This document shows, piece after piece, positions 15,169 through 23,612 of a DNA stretch of 64,000 nucleotides (the stretch's first letter is position 1; the number at the start of each line of letters is the position of its first letter). The notes under the pieces were generated by a model. It worked only from the letters and a program-made list of their open reading frames with translations. It was not told the DNA's origin and made no database searches. The stretch comes from Leisingera sp. ANG-M1 (GTDB lineage: Bacteria; Pseudomonadota; Alphaproteobacteria; Rhodobacterales; Rhodobacteraceae): positions 62,878 to 126,877 of the forward strand of contig NZ_JWLC01000027.1 in assembly GCF_000813745.1 (NCBI RefSeq), read 5' to 3'. A program made the position numbers and the translations under genes.

Positions 15169-16131
15169 TTAGCCGCAGTGCTGTTCGAACAGGGCACACA
15201 TGCGGGAGAATACATGGGCACGGATTTCCGGGGTTTCCATCATCACCTCGTGCTGGCCGCCCTTGATGATGTCCAGCTCGCCACCGGGCCAGCGCTCCAT
15301 GCGGTCGTGGATGGCATCCGTGTTCACGATCTGCTCATCAGAGCCAAGGAAGGTGATGCAGGGCAGGGCAGGCGAGGGCTGGCCGGCCAGCCAGGCGCAT
15401 TCCTGCAGGCTGACGCGCAGCCACTGAATGGTCGGCCCGCCAAGCGCCAGATCCGGCTGTGCAGCCAGCTGTGCGTGCATCATCCGGTACATGTCCGGGT
15501 CAGTGGTCAGCGTGTTGCCTTCAAAGGGGGTGATTTGAACGTATTGCTCCAGCGAAGTGGTGGGCAGCAGCAGTTCGTCCAGCCGCAAGTAGGGGGCGAT
15601 ACTGCCAAGGAAAGTGGCAAAGGGGCGCAGCAAGGCCGGGATTTGGATGCCCCACATCGGACCGGTGAAGCAGCAGGCCTTGACGTCCAGCCCCTGCATT
15701 GCCGCACGCAGGCCGATGGCGCCGCCCATGGAATGGCCGACCAGGAACCAGGGTTTGGGCAGATCCAGCTGCCCGGCCAGCCGGGTTACTGTTTCAACGT
15801 CCTTCTGGAAATCGGTGAACTCTTCCACGTGGCCCAGCCGGCGCTCGTCCAGCATCCGGTCCGCCAGACCCTGGCCGCGCCAGTCAACGGTAAGAGTGGC
15901 ACAGCCGCGGGCGGCAAATTCATCTGCCGCAGGCCCGTATTTTTCGATGTATTCGGTACGCCCGGGGAAGAGCAGGACCGTGCCCTTGGCCTCCCCCTCC
16001 GGGCGCCAGTGGCCCGCGCGCAGGCGCAGGCCGTCTGATGCATGTATCCAATGGGCCGCCCCGCCGGCCGGGCCTTGCGCAATATCCGCAAACAGCGGCG
16101 CAGGCTGCAGTTCGGCCAGGGCGCCGTCCAT
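15169..16131 (-). CDS. alpha/beta hydrolase, lysophospholipase-like
   Basis: 320 residues of the serine-hydrolase fold. The nucleophile elbow is VGHSMGG with Ser134; the acid is probably in FLGSDEQIVNTDA and the histidine in KGGQHEVMMETPE. The opening TVLLFPGRTEYIEKYG and WRGQGLADR match the monoacylglycerol lipase/lysophospholipase L2 group, so a lipid ester is a likely substrate. Its start overlaps the stop of the SCP2 gene by one base, so a lipid-binding protein and a lipid hydrolase are translated in tandem. No signal peptide. Confidence 0.86.
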   Translation of the reverse strand: MDGALAELQPAPLFADIAQGPAGGAAHWIHASDGLRLRAGHWRPEGEAKGTVLLFPGRTEYIEKYGPAADEFAARGCATLTVDWRGQGLADRMLDERRLGHVEEFTDFQKDVETVTRLAGQLDLPKPWFLVGHSMGGAIGLRAAMQGLDVKACCFTGPMWGIQIPALLRPFATFLGSIAPYLRLDELLLPTTSLEQYVQITPFEGNTLTTDPDMYRMMHAQLAAQPDLALGGPTIQWLRVSLQECAWLAGQPSPALPCITFLGSDEQIVNTDAIHDRMERWPGGELDIIKGGQHEVMMETPEIRAHVFSRMCALFEQHCG

Positions 16132-16421
16132 CAGGCCAGGACCGACGCGAGCTTCATCGCGGTGCCCATGTCGCCATCCACCGACAGTTTGCCGGACATG
16201 AAGGCAGAAGTCGGGTTCAGATCGCCTTCAAGGATCGATTGGAAAGTATCAGCGTCCGCCTTCAGCGTAACATCGGCGTCCTCGTCGCTGACCCGCACGC
16301 CGTCAGCGTCCAGAACAATGGCGCCCAGGCCTTCAATTTCGAATTTTGCCGAGGCATCAAACGCGCCTGCGTCCAGTTTTGCCCCCAGCGCCTCGGCGGC
16401 TTGTGCCAGAATATCGCTCAT
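16131..16421 (-). CDS. SCP2 sterol-binding domain protein
   Basis: 96 residues forming a single SCP2 lipid-binding domain: the beta strands AKFEIEGLGAIVLD and ADVTLKADADTFQSILEG lead to the conserved GDLNPTSAFMSGKLSVDGDM segment. Such stand-alone proteins bind fatty acyl-CoA or other hydrophobic molecules in the cytosol. It is the first gene of a two-gene unit with the alpha/beta hydrolase. The ligand is not defined by the sequence. Confidence 0.88.
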   Translation of the reverse strand: MSDILAQAAEALGAKLDAGAFDASAKFEIEGLGAIVLDADGVRVSDEDADVTLKADADTFQSILEGDLNPTSAFMSGKLSVDGDMGTAMKLASVLA

Positions 16422-16522
16422 ATCAGGTCCTCAATCGGTTTTGCGCGCTTATAGCACAAAGCTGTGAATTATCTGCAGCCAATACTGGAAAATGCAGCGC
16501 GCGGGATTACACTGGGGGCATC

Positions 16523-17089
16523 ATGATGGCAAATCACCCAAAGCTCAAAGCTATCGTGGCGGCAACGGCGGCCACAGTCATGTTTTCCCTGCCCGGGCAG
16601 GTTTTTGCGCAAGTTTTGTCTGCTGAGACCCTGTTGCAGGACCTGGCCCTGTCGGAGGCGTCCGAGGCTGCGGCGATTGACCGCGAGCTGCAGGCGCTGT
16701 GGGCCAAGAGCGGCTCGCCTTCGATGGATCTGCTCTTGCGCCGCGGGACCGACGCGATGGAGCGTGGCGACTTGCAGGCCGCAGCGGAGCATCTGACCGC
16801 GCTGACCGATCACGCACCGGATTTTGCCCGTGGCTGGTATGAGCGTGCACGCACCTATTTCGCAATGGGGCTCTATGGCCCGTCCGTTGCCGACCTGGAA
16901 CGGGCCTTGGCCTTGAACCCGAATGACTACAACGCCATCTATGCGCTGGGCGTGCTGTGGGAGCAGTTCCGGAACCCTGAACGGGCCTACCAGGCCTACC
17001 AGCGTGCCAAGGCTATACATCCGCACCATGAGGAAGTAAGCAGCGCCCTCGAACGATTGAAGCCCTTGGCTGAGGGCAAGGAACTGTAA
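16523..17089 (+). CDS. exported tetratricopeptide-repeat protein
   Basis: 188 residues with a signal peptide (about 1-29, ending PGQVFAQ) and about three TPR units from residue 70 onward (GDLQAAAEHLTALTDHAPDFARGWYERA, then GLYGPSVADLERALALNPND, then RNPERAYQAYQRAKAIHPHH). TPR arrays form protein-binding scaffolds, here in the periplasm. The ATG at 16523 is followed directly by a second ATG. It diverges from the SCP2 gene and lies 26 bases before the helicase, so it may share a transcript with the helicase gene. Confidence 0.82.
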   Translation: MMANHPKLKAIVAATAATVMFSLPGQVFAQVLSAETLLQDLALSEASEAAAIDRELQALWAKSGSPSMDLLLRRGTDAMERGDLQAAAEHLTALTDHAPDFARGWYERARTYFAMGLYGPSVADLERALALNPNDYNAIYALGVLWEQFRNPERAYQAYQRAKAIHPHHEEVSSALERLKPLAEGKEL

Positions 17090-17115
17090 GGCCCCACCGG
17101 GGCGGGGCGGAAATT

Positions 17116-20016
17116 ATGGCAAGCGCATCGCGGATCGTGGCCGTTCTGGGCCCGACAAATACCGGCAAAACCCATTACGCCATCGAACGGATGCTGGGCT
17201 ACCGCACCGGGGTGATGGGCTTTCCCCTGCGCCTTCTGGCGCGCGAGGTCTACGATAAGGTGGTGGCCGCCCGCGGTCCCTCGGTGGTGGCGCTTGTCAC
17301 CGGCGAAGAGCGGATCGTACCGCCACGGGCGCAATACTGGATCTGCACGGTCGAGGCGATGCCGGAGGGCATGGGCTGCGACTTCCTGGCCATCGATGAA
17401 ATCCAGCTTTGTGCCGATCCGGAACGCGGCCATGTCTTCACCGACCGTCTGCTGCGTGCCCGGGGCACTTCCGAGACCCTGTTCCTAGGCGCCGACACCA
17501 TGCGCGGGCCGATTTCCGCTTTGGTACCAGGTGTCGAATTCGTGCGCCGCGAGCGGATGTCCGATTTGGCCTATGCGGGTTCGAAAAAGATAAGCAGGAT
17601 GCCGCCACGCACCGCAATCGTCGGATTTTCGGTTGATAATGTCTATGCAATTGCCGAGCTGATCCGCCGCCAAAAGGGCGGTGCAGCGGTAGTGATGGGG
17701 GCGCTCAGCCCGCGTACCCGCAATGCGCAGGTGGAACTCTATCAGAACGGCGAAGTCGATTACCTGGTGGCCACTGACGCCATCGGCATGGGGCTGAACC
17801 TGGACATCGACCACGTCGCGTTTTCCTCGACGCGCAAGTTCGACGGTCGCCGGATGCGCGATCTGGCACCCAATGAGCTGGCGCAGATCGCAGGCCGTGC
17901 TGGCAGGGGGATGAGCCACGGCACCTTCGGAGTCACCGGCGATGCCAGACCGCTGGACGAGGGCACCGCCTCGGCGATCATGAACCATCAGTTCACGCCG
18001 CTGAAGAAGCTGAACTGGCGCTCGGCCGACCTGCAGTTCGGCACGGTGGAGGCGCTGATTCATTCGCTCGAATCAAGCCCCTCGAACGAGAACCTGATCA
18101 AGGCACGCGAGGCGGATGACCTCGGCGCGCTGAAAATGCTGTCACGCGAATCTGGCATTATCTCGCGCACCACCAATGCGCAATCGGTAAAGCTGTTGTG
18201 GGATGTTTGCCGGATCCCCGATTTCCGCGGCATCTCCCACGCTGAGCATGCCTCGCTTCTGGGGGTGATTTTCGAGCATTTGCACGGTGGCGGCGTGGTG
18301 CCGGACGACTGGATGGCTCGCCAGATCAAGCGAATTGACCGCACCGACGGCAACCTCGACACATTGTCGAAAAGATTGGCATTTATCCGCACGTGGACAT
18401 ATGTCGCGCAAAGGAATGGATGGCTTCGTGACGAAAGCCATTGGCGCGGGGAGACGCGCGCTGTAGAAGACAGGCTGTCGGATGCTCTGCACGAGCGTTT
18501 GACTCAGAGATTTGTGGACCGGCGCACGTCTGTGCTGCTGCGCCGGCTCAAACAGAAGGAGGCCCTTTTGGCCGAAGTGAATGACAAGGGTGAAGTGACG
18601 GTCGAAGGAGAATTCGTCGGCCGTCTCGAGGGGTTCCGGTTCAGCCCGGACAAGAGCGCGCAAGGCACCGAGGCGAAGGCCCTCAAGGCGGCCTCGCTGC
18701 AGGCTTTGGCACCGCAATTCCATCTGCGTGCGGACCGGTTCTACAACGCGCCCGATACCGAGATCGATTTTACCGAGCAGGGCGGCCTAATGTGGGGCGA
18801 GCATGCCGTGGGCAAGCTGGTTGCCGGCGCTGATGCGCTGAACCCGCAGATCGAGGTGTTTGTGGATGACGCCGCAGGCCCGGACGTTGCCCAGAAGGTC
18901 GAACGCCGCCTGCTGCATTTCATCACCCGCAAGATCAACGCGCTGTTCGAGCCGCTCTTGAACTTGCAGAAGGACGAAGAGCTGTCGGGCCTGGCCCGCG
19001 GTTTTGCCTTCCGTATGGTCGAAAACCTGGGCGTGCTGCCGCGCGCAGGTGTTATGCAGGAAGTCAAGGACCTGGACCAGGATGCCCGCGGCGCGCTGCG
19101 CAAGCATGGCATCCGGTTCGGCCAGTTCACCATCTTTATGCCGCTCTTGCTGAAGCCCGCGCCGACCCGTCTGCGCCTAGTGCTGTGGTCGCTGGCCAAC
19201 GGTCTGCAGGATTTCCCCGAGGCGCCGCCTCCGGGCCTGGTCACCGTACCGTCGATCAAGGACGCGCCCGAGGGTTATGACACCATGTCCGGTTACCGCG
19301 CGGCTGGCGAGCGGATGATCCGCATCGACATGCTGGAGCGTCTGGCTGACATGCTGCGCGCCGAAGACAGCCGCGGCGGCTTTGAAGCCAAGGCCGACAT
19401 GCTGTCGATCACAGGCATGACGCTGGAGCAGTTTGCCGATCTGATGCAGGGCCTGGGCTACAAGGCCGAGAAGGGCGAGCGCGAGAAGGTGAAGCCGGTT
19501 GCGGCTGAGCCGGAAGCAAAGCCTGCCGAGGCTGCCGCTGAGGAAGCACCTGCAGCAGAAGAGGCTGCTGCAGAAGCACCTGCGGCGGAAGAGGCTGCGG
19601 CTGAAGCACCTGCCGCGGAAGCTGCTGCAGAAGCACCGGCGGAGGCACCTGCTGAAGAAGCACCTGCGGAAGCGGCTGCAGAGGCCAAAGCCGAAGCACC
19701 CGCCGATGCGGAGCCGGAGGTGGAAGTCTTCTACACCTTCACCTGGGGCGGCAACCGCGGCGGACGCCAGGGCGGCGGCCAGCGCCAGCAGAACCGCCGT
19801 CCGCAGGGCGATGGCAAACCGGCAGGCAAGGGCAAGCCGCGCGGCGCCAAGGGCGGCGACCGCGAGGGCGGCCGCGGCAAGCCGGGCCGCAAGGGCGGTC
19901 CCCGCCAGGACCAGGGTGCCAAGACCTATTCCTCGCGCCCGCCCAAGAAGGAAAAGCAGATCGACCCGGACAACCCCTTTGCCGCTGCGCTGATGGGGCT
20001 GAAACAGGGCGACTGA
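17116..20016 (+). CDS. SUV3-like DEAD/DEAH-type RNA helicase with disordered basic tail
   Basis: 966 residues. Walker A GPTNTGKTH is at 12-20, DEIQ (motif II) at 94-97, and QIAGRAGRG (motif VI) at 257-265, the pattern of mitochondrial SUV3-type helicases that unwind RNA for degradation. After the helicase core and C-terminal domains comes a stretch of Ala/Glu/Pro repeats (about residues 795-865) and then a Gly/Arg/Lys-rich tail (about 875-940) resembling RGG RNA-binding regions. The coding DNA at 19.5-19.7 kb is a GC-rich simple repeat. It is followed within 8 bases by an S4 RNA-binding protein gene, which supports a role in RNA handling. Partners are unknown. Confidence 0.9.
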   Translation: MASASRIVAVLGPTNTGKTHYAIERMLGYRTGVMGFPLRLLAREVYDKVVAARGPSVVALVTGEERIVPPRAQYWICTVEAMPEGMGCDFLAIDEIQLCADPERGHVFTDRLLRARGTSETLFLGADTMRGPISALVPGVEFVRRERMSDLAYAGSKKISRMPPRTAIVGFSVDNVYAIAELIRRQKGGAAVVMGALSPRTRNAQVELYQNGEVDYLVATDAIGMGLNLDIDHVAFSSTRKFDGRRMRDLAPNELAQIAGRAGRGMSHGTFGVTGDARPLDEGTASAIMNHQFTPLKKLNWRSADLQFGTVEALIHSLESSPSNENLIKAREADDLGALKMLSRESGIISRTTNAQSVKLLWDVCRIPDFRGISHAEHASLLGVIFEHLHGGGVVPDDWMARQIKRIDRTDGNLDTLSKRLAFIRTWTYVAQRNGWLRDESHWRGETRAVEDRLSDALHERLTQRFVDRRTSVLLRRLKQKEALLAEVNDKGEVTVEGEFVGRLEGFRFSPDKSAQGTEAKALKAASLQALAPQFHLRADRFYNAPDTEIDFTEQGGLMWGEHAVGKLVAGADALNPQIEVFVDDAAGPDVAQKVERRLLHFITRKINALFEPLLNLQKDEELSGLARGFAFRMVENLGVLPRAGVMQEVKDLDQDARGALRKHGIRFGQFTIFMPLLLKPAPTRLRLVLWSLANGLQDFPEAPPPGLVTVPSIKDAPEGYDTMSGYRAAGERMIRIDMLERLADMLRAEDSRGGFEAKADMLSITGMTLEQFADLMQGLGYKAEKGEREKVKPVAAEPEAKPAEAAAEEAPAAEEAAAEAPAAEEAAAEAPAAEAAAEAPAEAPAEEAPAEAAAEAKAEAPADAEPEVEVFYTFTWGGNRGGRQGGGQRQQNRRPQGDGKPAGKGKPRGAKGGDREGGRGKPGRKGGPRQDQGAKTYSSRPPKKEKQIDPDNPFAAALMGLKQGD

Positions 20017-20023
20017 CCCGGCC

Positions 20024-20398
20024 ATGACTGAGGCGGCGCCCAAGATCCGCATCGACAAGTGGCTGTGGCATGCGCGGTTTTTCAAAACCCGCAGCCTGGC
20101 CGCCAAACAGGTCAGTGCGGGCCATGTGCGCCTCAACGGCACCAAGGCTCTGAAACCGGCTCAGAACGTCACCCCCGGCGACGTTCTGACCTTCGCTCAA
20201 GGCAAAGTGATCCGCGTGGTGCGGGTCGAGGCCATCGGCGAGCGCCGCGGCCCGGCGCCGGAAGCGCAGGGGCTGTACTTCGATATGACGAAAAAGCAGG
20301 AAAATGTTCCTGCCAATCCGAAATTCGAGGGAAAAGGCCGTCCGGACAAAAAAGCCCGCAGGGCGCTTGATCTTAAGCGCAGCCAAGATACCCTTTGA
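20024..20398 (+). CDS. S4-domain RNA-binding protein (Hsp15/HslR-like)
   Basis: 124 residues. The N-terminal S4 domain is clear: IRIDKWLWHARFFKTRSLAAKQV, then GHVRLNGTKALKPAQNVTPGDVL. The C-terminal tail is basic. Hsp15 in Escherichia coli rescues stalled 50S subunits that carry peptidyl-tRNA; this protein has the same layout and length. It starts eight bases after the helicase stop, so the two are probably one operon dealing with RNA or ribosomes. Confidence 0.86.
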   Translation: MTEAAPKIRIDKWLWHARFFKTRSLAAKQVSAGHVRLNGTKALKPAQNVTPGDVLTFAQGKVIRVVRVEAIGERRGPAPEAQGLYFDMTKKQENVPANPKFEGKGRPDKKARRALDLKRSQDTL

Positions 20399-20461
20399 CG
20401 GCTTGAAGAGTTCGCCCGACTGGATTAGCTAGGCGCCAAACGCAAGACGGGACTCGGTACA

Positions 20462-20800
20462 ATGACCTATGTGGTGACGGAAAACTGCATCGCCTGCAAA
20501 TACACCGACTGTGTCGAGGTATGCCCGGTGGACTGCTTCTATGAGGGCGAGAACACCCTGGTGATCCACCCCGATGAATGCATCGACTGCGGTGTCTGCG
20601 AACCGGAATGCCCGGCGGACGCAATCCGTCCGGACACTGAGCCGGACATGGACAAGTGGGTTGAGTTCAACCGCAAGTACGCCGAGCTGTGGCCTGTCAT
20701 CGTCTCCAAGAAGGATCCGATGCCGGGTTACGAGGAGCGCGACGGCGAAGAGGGCAAGCTGGAGAAGTATTTCTCGGAAGCGCCCGGCGAAGGCGGCTGA
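20462..20800 (+). CDS. fdxA: seven-iron ferredoxin FdxA
   Basis: 112 residues with two iron-sulphur motifs. Cys9, Cys17, Cys21, Cys40, Cys43, Cys46 and Cys50 supply the ligands of a [3Fe-4S] and a [4Fe-4S] cluster in the pattern typical of 7Fe ferredoxins ([19 protein letters not shown] then [14 protein letters not shown]). The acidic C-terminal extension after residue 60 is characteristic of FdxA. It is a small cytoplasmic electron carrier. It lies between the S4-protein gene and carD, an order often seen in Rhodobacteraceae, and is closed by a terminator. Confidence 0.95.
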   Translation: MTYVVTENCIACKYTDCVEVCPVDCFYEGENTLVIHPDECIDCGVCEPECPADAIRPDTEPDMDKWVEFNRKYAELWPVIVSKKDPMPGYEERDGEEGKLEKYFSEAPGEGG

Positions 20801-20880
20801 TTCTCTCGATCACGCGGCAATGCCGTATTTGTGCGGAGAACCGCCGTATTCTCAGGGGTTTTTACGAACCCTTGCCAGCA

Positions 20881-20906
20881 GGCCGCCTTTCGGGCGGCCC
20901 TTTTTT
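20881..20906 (+). terminator. intrinsic terminator of fdxA
   Basis: GGCCGCC and GGCGGCC arms with loop TTTCG, followed by CTTTTTT. Confidence 0.9.
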
Positions 20907-21043
20907 ATGGTATGCTTAACGGACAATAGACATAAACAATCGGAGTCCGCCCCCGGCGCACGCCTTGAGCAGTGCGTGTCATGGGCGGTATTTCTGCGGA
21001 GATAATGTCCTGGGGGCTGGTCACGATACACTGACCGGAACCG

Positions 21044-21066
21044 GGCGTTTTTTCGCCAAAAACGCC
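21044..21066 (+). promoter_or_regulatory. hairpin in the carD leader
   Basis: GGCGTTTTT and AAAAACGCC form a perfect 9-bp stem around TCGCC, 36 bases before carD. The rest of the roughly 195-base gap after the fdxA terminator shows no gene. It may set mRNA stability or translation of carD. Confidence 0.4.
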
Positions 21067-21101
21067 GGATCCGCCCGGCTGATGAGTGAGGAAGAACCTG
21101 T

Positions 21102-21611
21102 ATGACCAAGTCGAAGAAGCTCGAATTCCGCCCCAATGATTACGTGGTCTACCCGGCGCATGGCGTTGGCCAGATCATCTCGATCGAGGAGCAGGAAGTG
21201 GCTGGCTTTGCGCTGGAGCTGTTCGTGATCACCTTCGAAAAGGACAAGATGACCCTGCGGGTGCCGACCAATAAGGCCACCGAAGTGGGGATGCGCTCCC
21301 TGAGCTCGCCGGACGTGATTGCCCAGGCGATGAAGACGCTCAAGGGCAAAGCCAAGGTGAAGCGCGCCATGTGGTCGCGTCGCGCCCAGGAGTATGAGCA
21401 GAAGATAAACTCCGGCGACCTGATCTCGATCGCCGAAGTGGTGCGCGATCTGCACCGCACCGATGATCAGCGCGAGCAAAGCTATTCCGAGCGCCAGCTT
21501 TATGAAGCTGCGCTGGAGCGTCTGACCCGCGAAGTGGCCGCCGTTTCCGGCAACGACGAAATCGCCGCTGCCAAGCAGGTGGACGAAGTGCTGACTTCTC
21601 GCGCTGCCTGA
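21102..21611 (+). CDS. carD: CarD-family transcription regulator
   Basis: 169 residues. The N-terminal Tudor-like RNA polymerase-interacting domain (DYVVYPAHGVGQIISIEEQEV, about 12-65) binds the RNAP beta subunit. The helical C-terminal domain (about 75-160, with KRAMWSRRAQEYEQKINSGDL) contacts the upstream edge of the transcription bubble. In Rhodobacter sphaeroides and Caulobacter, CarD activates promoters that lack the -7T base, including rRNA. It is monocistronic, with a leader hairpin upstream and a terminator downstream. Confidence 0.95.
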   Translation: MTKSKKLEFRPNDYVVYPAHGVGQIISIEEQEVAGFALELFVITFEKDKMTLRVPTNKATEVGMRSLSSPDVIAQAMKTLKGKAKVKRAMWSRRAQEYEQKINSGDLISIAEVVRDLHRTDDQREQSYSERQLYEAALERLTREVAAVSGNDEIAAAKQVDEVLTSRAA

Positions 21612-21633
21612 TCCGACCGGATCGCTGAATTTG

Positions 21634-21665
21634 AAGGCCGTTCCTGTGAAGGGGCGGCCTTTTTC
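21634..21665 (+). terminator. intrinsic terminator of carD
   Basis: AGGCCG and CGGCCT arms with a partly paired TTCC/GGGG interior, then a T5 run, about 23 bases after the stop. Confidence 0.85.
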
Positions 21666-21681
21666 TGTGCCCGGGCCCGGC

Positions 21682-22440
21682 TCAGCCGCAGATGGCGAGG
21701 AGGGTGAGCAGCCCGGCAATCTCCGCCGTTTGCTGCGCTGCGCCAAGGATATCACCGGTCTGGCCGCCGATTTTGGCTTTGGCCAGCACGCCAAGGCCCG
21801 CCGCTGCGGCGCCTATGGCCAGCGCAGTGGCAAGTGCGGCAGCGCCGATCACCGGCAGTGACAAACCAATTGCAAGGAGGGCAGCCAGCAGGCAGGGCAG
21901 GGCGCGGGGGCGGCCGACGGTCTGCGACAGCCCTGCCGCGCGCGCATTGGGCAGAGCGGCCATCAGCGCGGGCATCACTGCGCGGCTCAGCATGGCCAGC
22001 GGCAGCAACACCCAAGGGCCCGCAACCTGGAGCAAGGCGGCTAGGGCGCTCCAGCGCAGGCCAAATCCCAGGATTAGCGCGATCACCCCATAGGCGCCAA
22101 TGCGGCTGTCCTTCATGATCTCCAGCCGCCGCTCGCGGGTGAAGCCGCCCCAAAGCCCGTCTGCAGTATCGGCAAGCCCGTCCTCATGCATCGCGCCGGT
22201 CAGCATCACCTGAACTGCAAGGGCGAGCCCTGCGGCCACCATGGCAGGCAGTCCAGCAGCGAGGGCCAGTGCCGCCAGCAGCGCTGCAGGCAGGCTGACC
22301 GCCAGCCCGGCCAGCGGGAACGCCCAAACCGCCTTGGCTTGACGCTGGAAAGCGTCAGCTGGCAGATGCGGCAGCGGCAGCCGGGTCAGCAGCACCAGCG
22401 CCAGAGCCATGTCTTTTGCCTGAATGTCGTTTTTTCGCAT
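21682..22440 (-). CDS. cobS: adenosylcobinamide-GDP ribazoletransferase (cobalamin synthase)
   Basis: Joins adenosylcobinamide-GDP to alpha-ribazole in the membrane, the last assembly step of cobalamin. 252 residues, very hydrophobic, with the conserved acidic motif [15 protein letters not shown] (about 83-97), which binds metal and GDP-cobinamide, and [13 protein letters not shown] just after. The ATG at 22440 is chosen because the family starts near the RLPLP segment; the frame remains open upstream. It is divergent from cobT, which supplies its substrate precursor. Confidence 0.93.
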   Translation of the reverse strand: MRKNDIQAKDMALALVLLTRLPLPHLPADAFQRQAKAVWAFPLAGLAVSLPAALLAALALAAGLPAMVAAGLALAVQVMLTGAMHEDGLADTADGLWGGFTRERRLEIMKDSRIGAYGVIALILGFGLRWSALAALLQVAGPWVLLPLAMLSRAVMPALMAALPNARAAGLSQTVGRPRALPCLLAALLAIGLSLPVIGAAALATALAIGAAAAGLGVLAKAKIGGQTGDILGAAQQTAEIAGLLTLLAICG

Positions 22441-22540
22441 CTGCGGGCCTATTGGAGGGCTTGCGGCGTTTCGGCCAGCGGTTAAACAGTCTGGAACCGC
22501 TTTATCCGCGTCACCCACTCAGATGCAACGAGGCAATACA

Positions 22541-23557
22541 ATGCTGCCACAGCTTTCCTCTCTTGATGATTTCCGCGCCGCACTGGCAGGCGCACCTGCG
22601 CAGGACCAGGCGGCAGTGGATGGCGCCGCCGCGCGCAACACCCAGCTGACCAAGCCGCCAGGCGCGCTGGGACGGCTGGAGGATCTGGCCGTCTGGTACG
22701 GGGGCTGGCGCGGCACTGACCGGCCGGAGATCACAGCGCCGCAAGTGATTGTCTTTGCTGGCAACCACGGGGTGACGGCGCAGGGGGTCTCGGCCTTTCC
22801 GGCGGAAGTGACGGCACAGATGGTGATCAATTTTGAACACGGCGGCGCTGCGATCAACCAGCTGGCCCGGCTCGCCGGTGCCCGTATGGATGTGCACGCG
22901 CTGGAGCTGGACCGGCCAACCGCCGATTTCACCCAAGCCCCCGCAATGAGCGGGGAGGAGCTGCTGGCGGCGCTGCAGGCAGGCTGGAATGCCGTTGATC
23001 CCAGCGCCGACCTGCTGGTGGTCGGCGAGATGGGGATCGGCAACACCACCCCCGCGGCGGCCCTGGCCTGTGCTCTGTTTGGCGGCGAAGCGGCGGATTG
23101 GACTGGCCGGGGCACCGGCGTTGATGACGCAGGCCTGGCCAATAAGACCCGGGTGGTGGCCGAGGGCATTGCACTGCACCACGCGGCAATCAAAGACGGC
23201 CTGGACGCACTGGCCTGCCTGGGCGGGCGTGAAATCGCGGCCATGGCGGGCGCCATCGCCGCTGCGCGGATCCTGCACATTCCGGTGATCCTCGATGGTT
23301 TCATCTGCTGCGCGGCGGCGGCGTGTCTTGAAAAAACTGCGGATGGCGCACTGGACCACACCGTGGCAGGCCATCAAAGCGCTGAAGGGGCGCATCCCGC
23401 GCTGCTGGAAAAACTGGGCAAGGCTCCTTTGCTGTCCCTTGGACTGCGGCTGGGCGAGGCATCCGGCGCGGCATTGGCAATTCAGGTGCTGAAAGGCGCT
23501 GTTGCCTGCCACAGCGGGATGGCCACTTTCGCCGAAGCAGGGGTCACCGACGGCTAG
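22541..23557 (+). CDS. cobT: nicotinate-nucleotide--dimethylbenzimidazole phosphoribosyltransferase
   Basis: Makes alpha-ribazole phosphate from dimethylbenzimidazole and nicotinate mononucleotide for the lower ligand of cobalamin. 338 residues with [13 protein letters not shown] near the start, the [16 protein letters not shown] motif, the [15 protein letters not shown] phosphate-binding motif, and a catalytic glutamate expected near the end ([13 protein letters not shown] region). GAGG lies seven bases before the ATG. About 100 bases separate it from the divergent cobS start, with no cobalamin riboswitch visible. Confidence 0.94.
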   Translation: MLPQLSSLDDFRAALAGAPAQDQAAVDGAAARNTQLTKPPGALGRLEDLAVWYGGWRGTDRPEITAPQVIVFAGNHGVTAQGVSAFPAEVTAQMVINFEHGGAAINQLARLAGARMDVHALELDRPTADFTQAPAMSGEELLAALQAGWNAVDPSADLLVVGEMGIGNTTPAAALACALFGGEAADWTGRGTGVDDAGLANKTRVVAEGIALHHAAIKDGLDALACLGGREIAAMAGAIAAARILHIPVILDGFICCAAAACLEKTADGALDHTVAGHQSAEGAHPALLEKLGKAPLLSLGLRLGEASGAALAIQVLKGAVACHSGMATFAEAGVTDG

Positions 23558-23585
23558 GGGGTGGCGACGCCGGACTTGAAACTGA

Positions 23586-23611
23586 AAAGCCCCGGCTGGT
23601 GCCGGGGCTTT
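23586..23611. terminator. two-way terminator between cobT and the antiporter gene
   Basis: A perfect stem of AAAGCCCCGGC and GCCGGGGCTTT with loop TGGT sits between convergent genes, giving A/T-ended hairpins in both directions. Confidence 0.8.
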
Positions 23612-23612
23612 G

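Noticed and set aside
22441-22540. Cobalamin riboswitch between cobS and cobT
   Set aside because: The gap is only 100 bases and lacks the B12 box (AGYCAGGAGACCTGCC).
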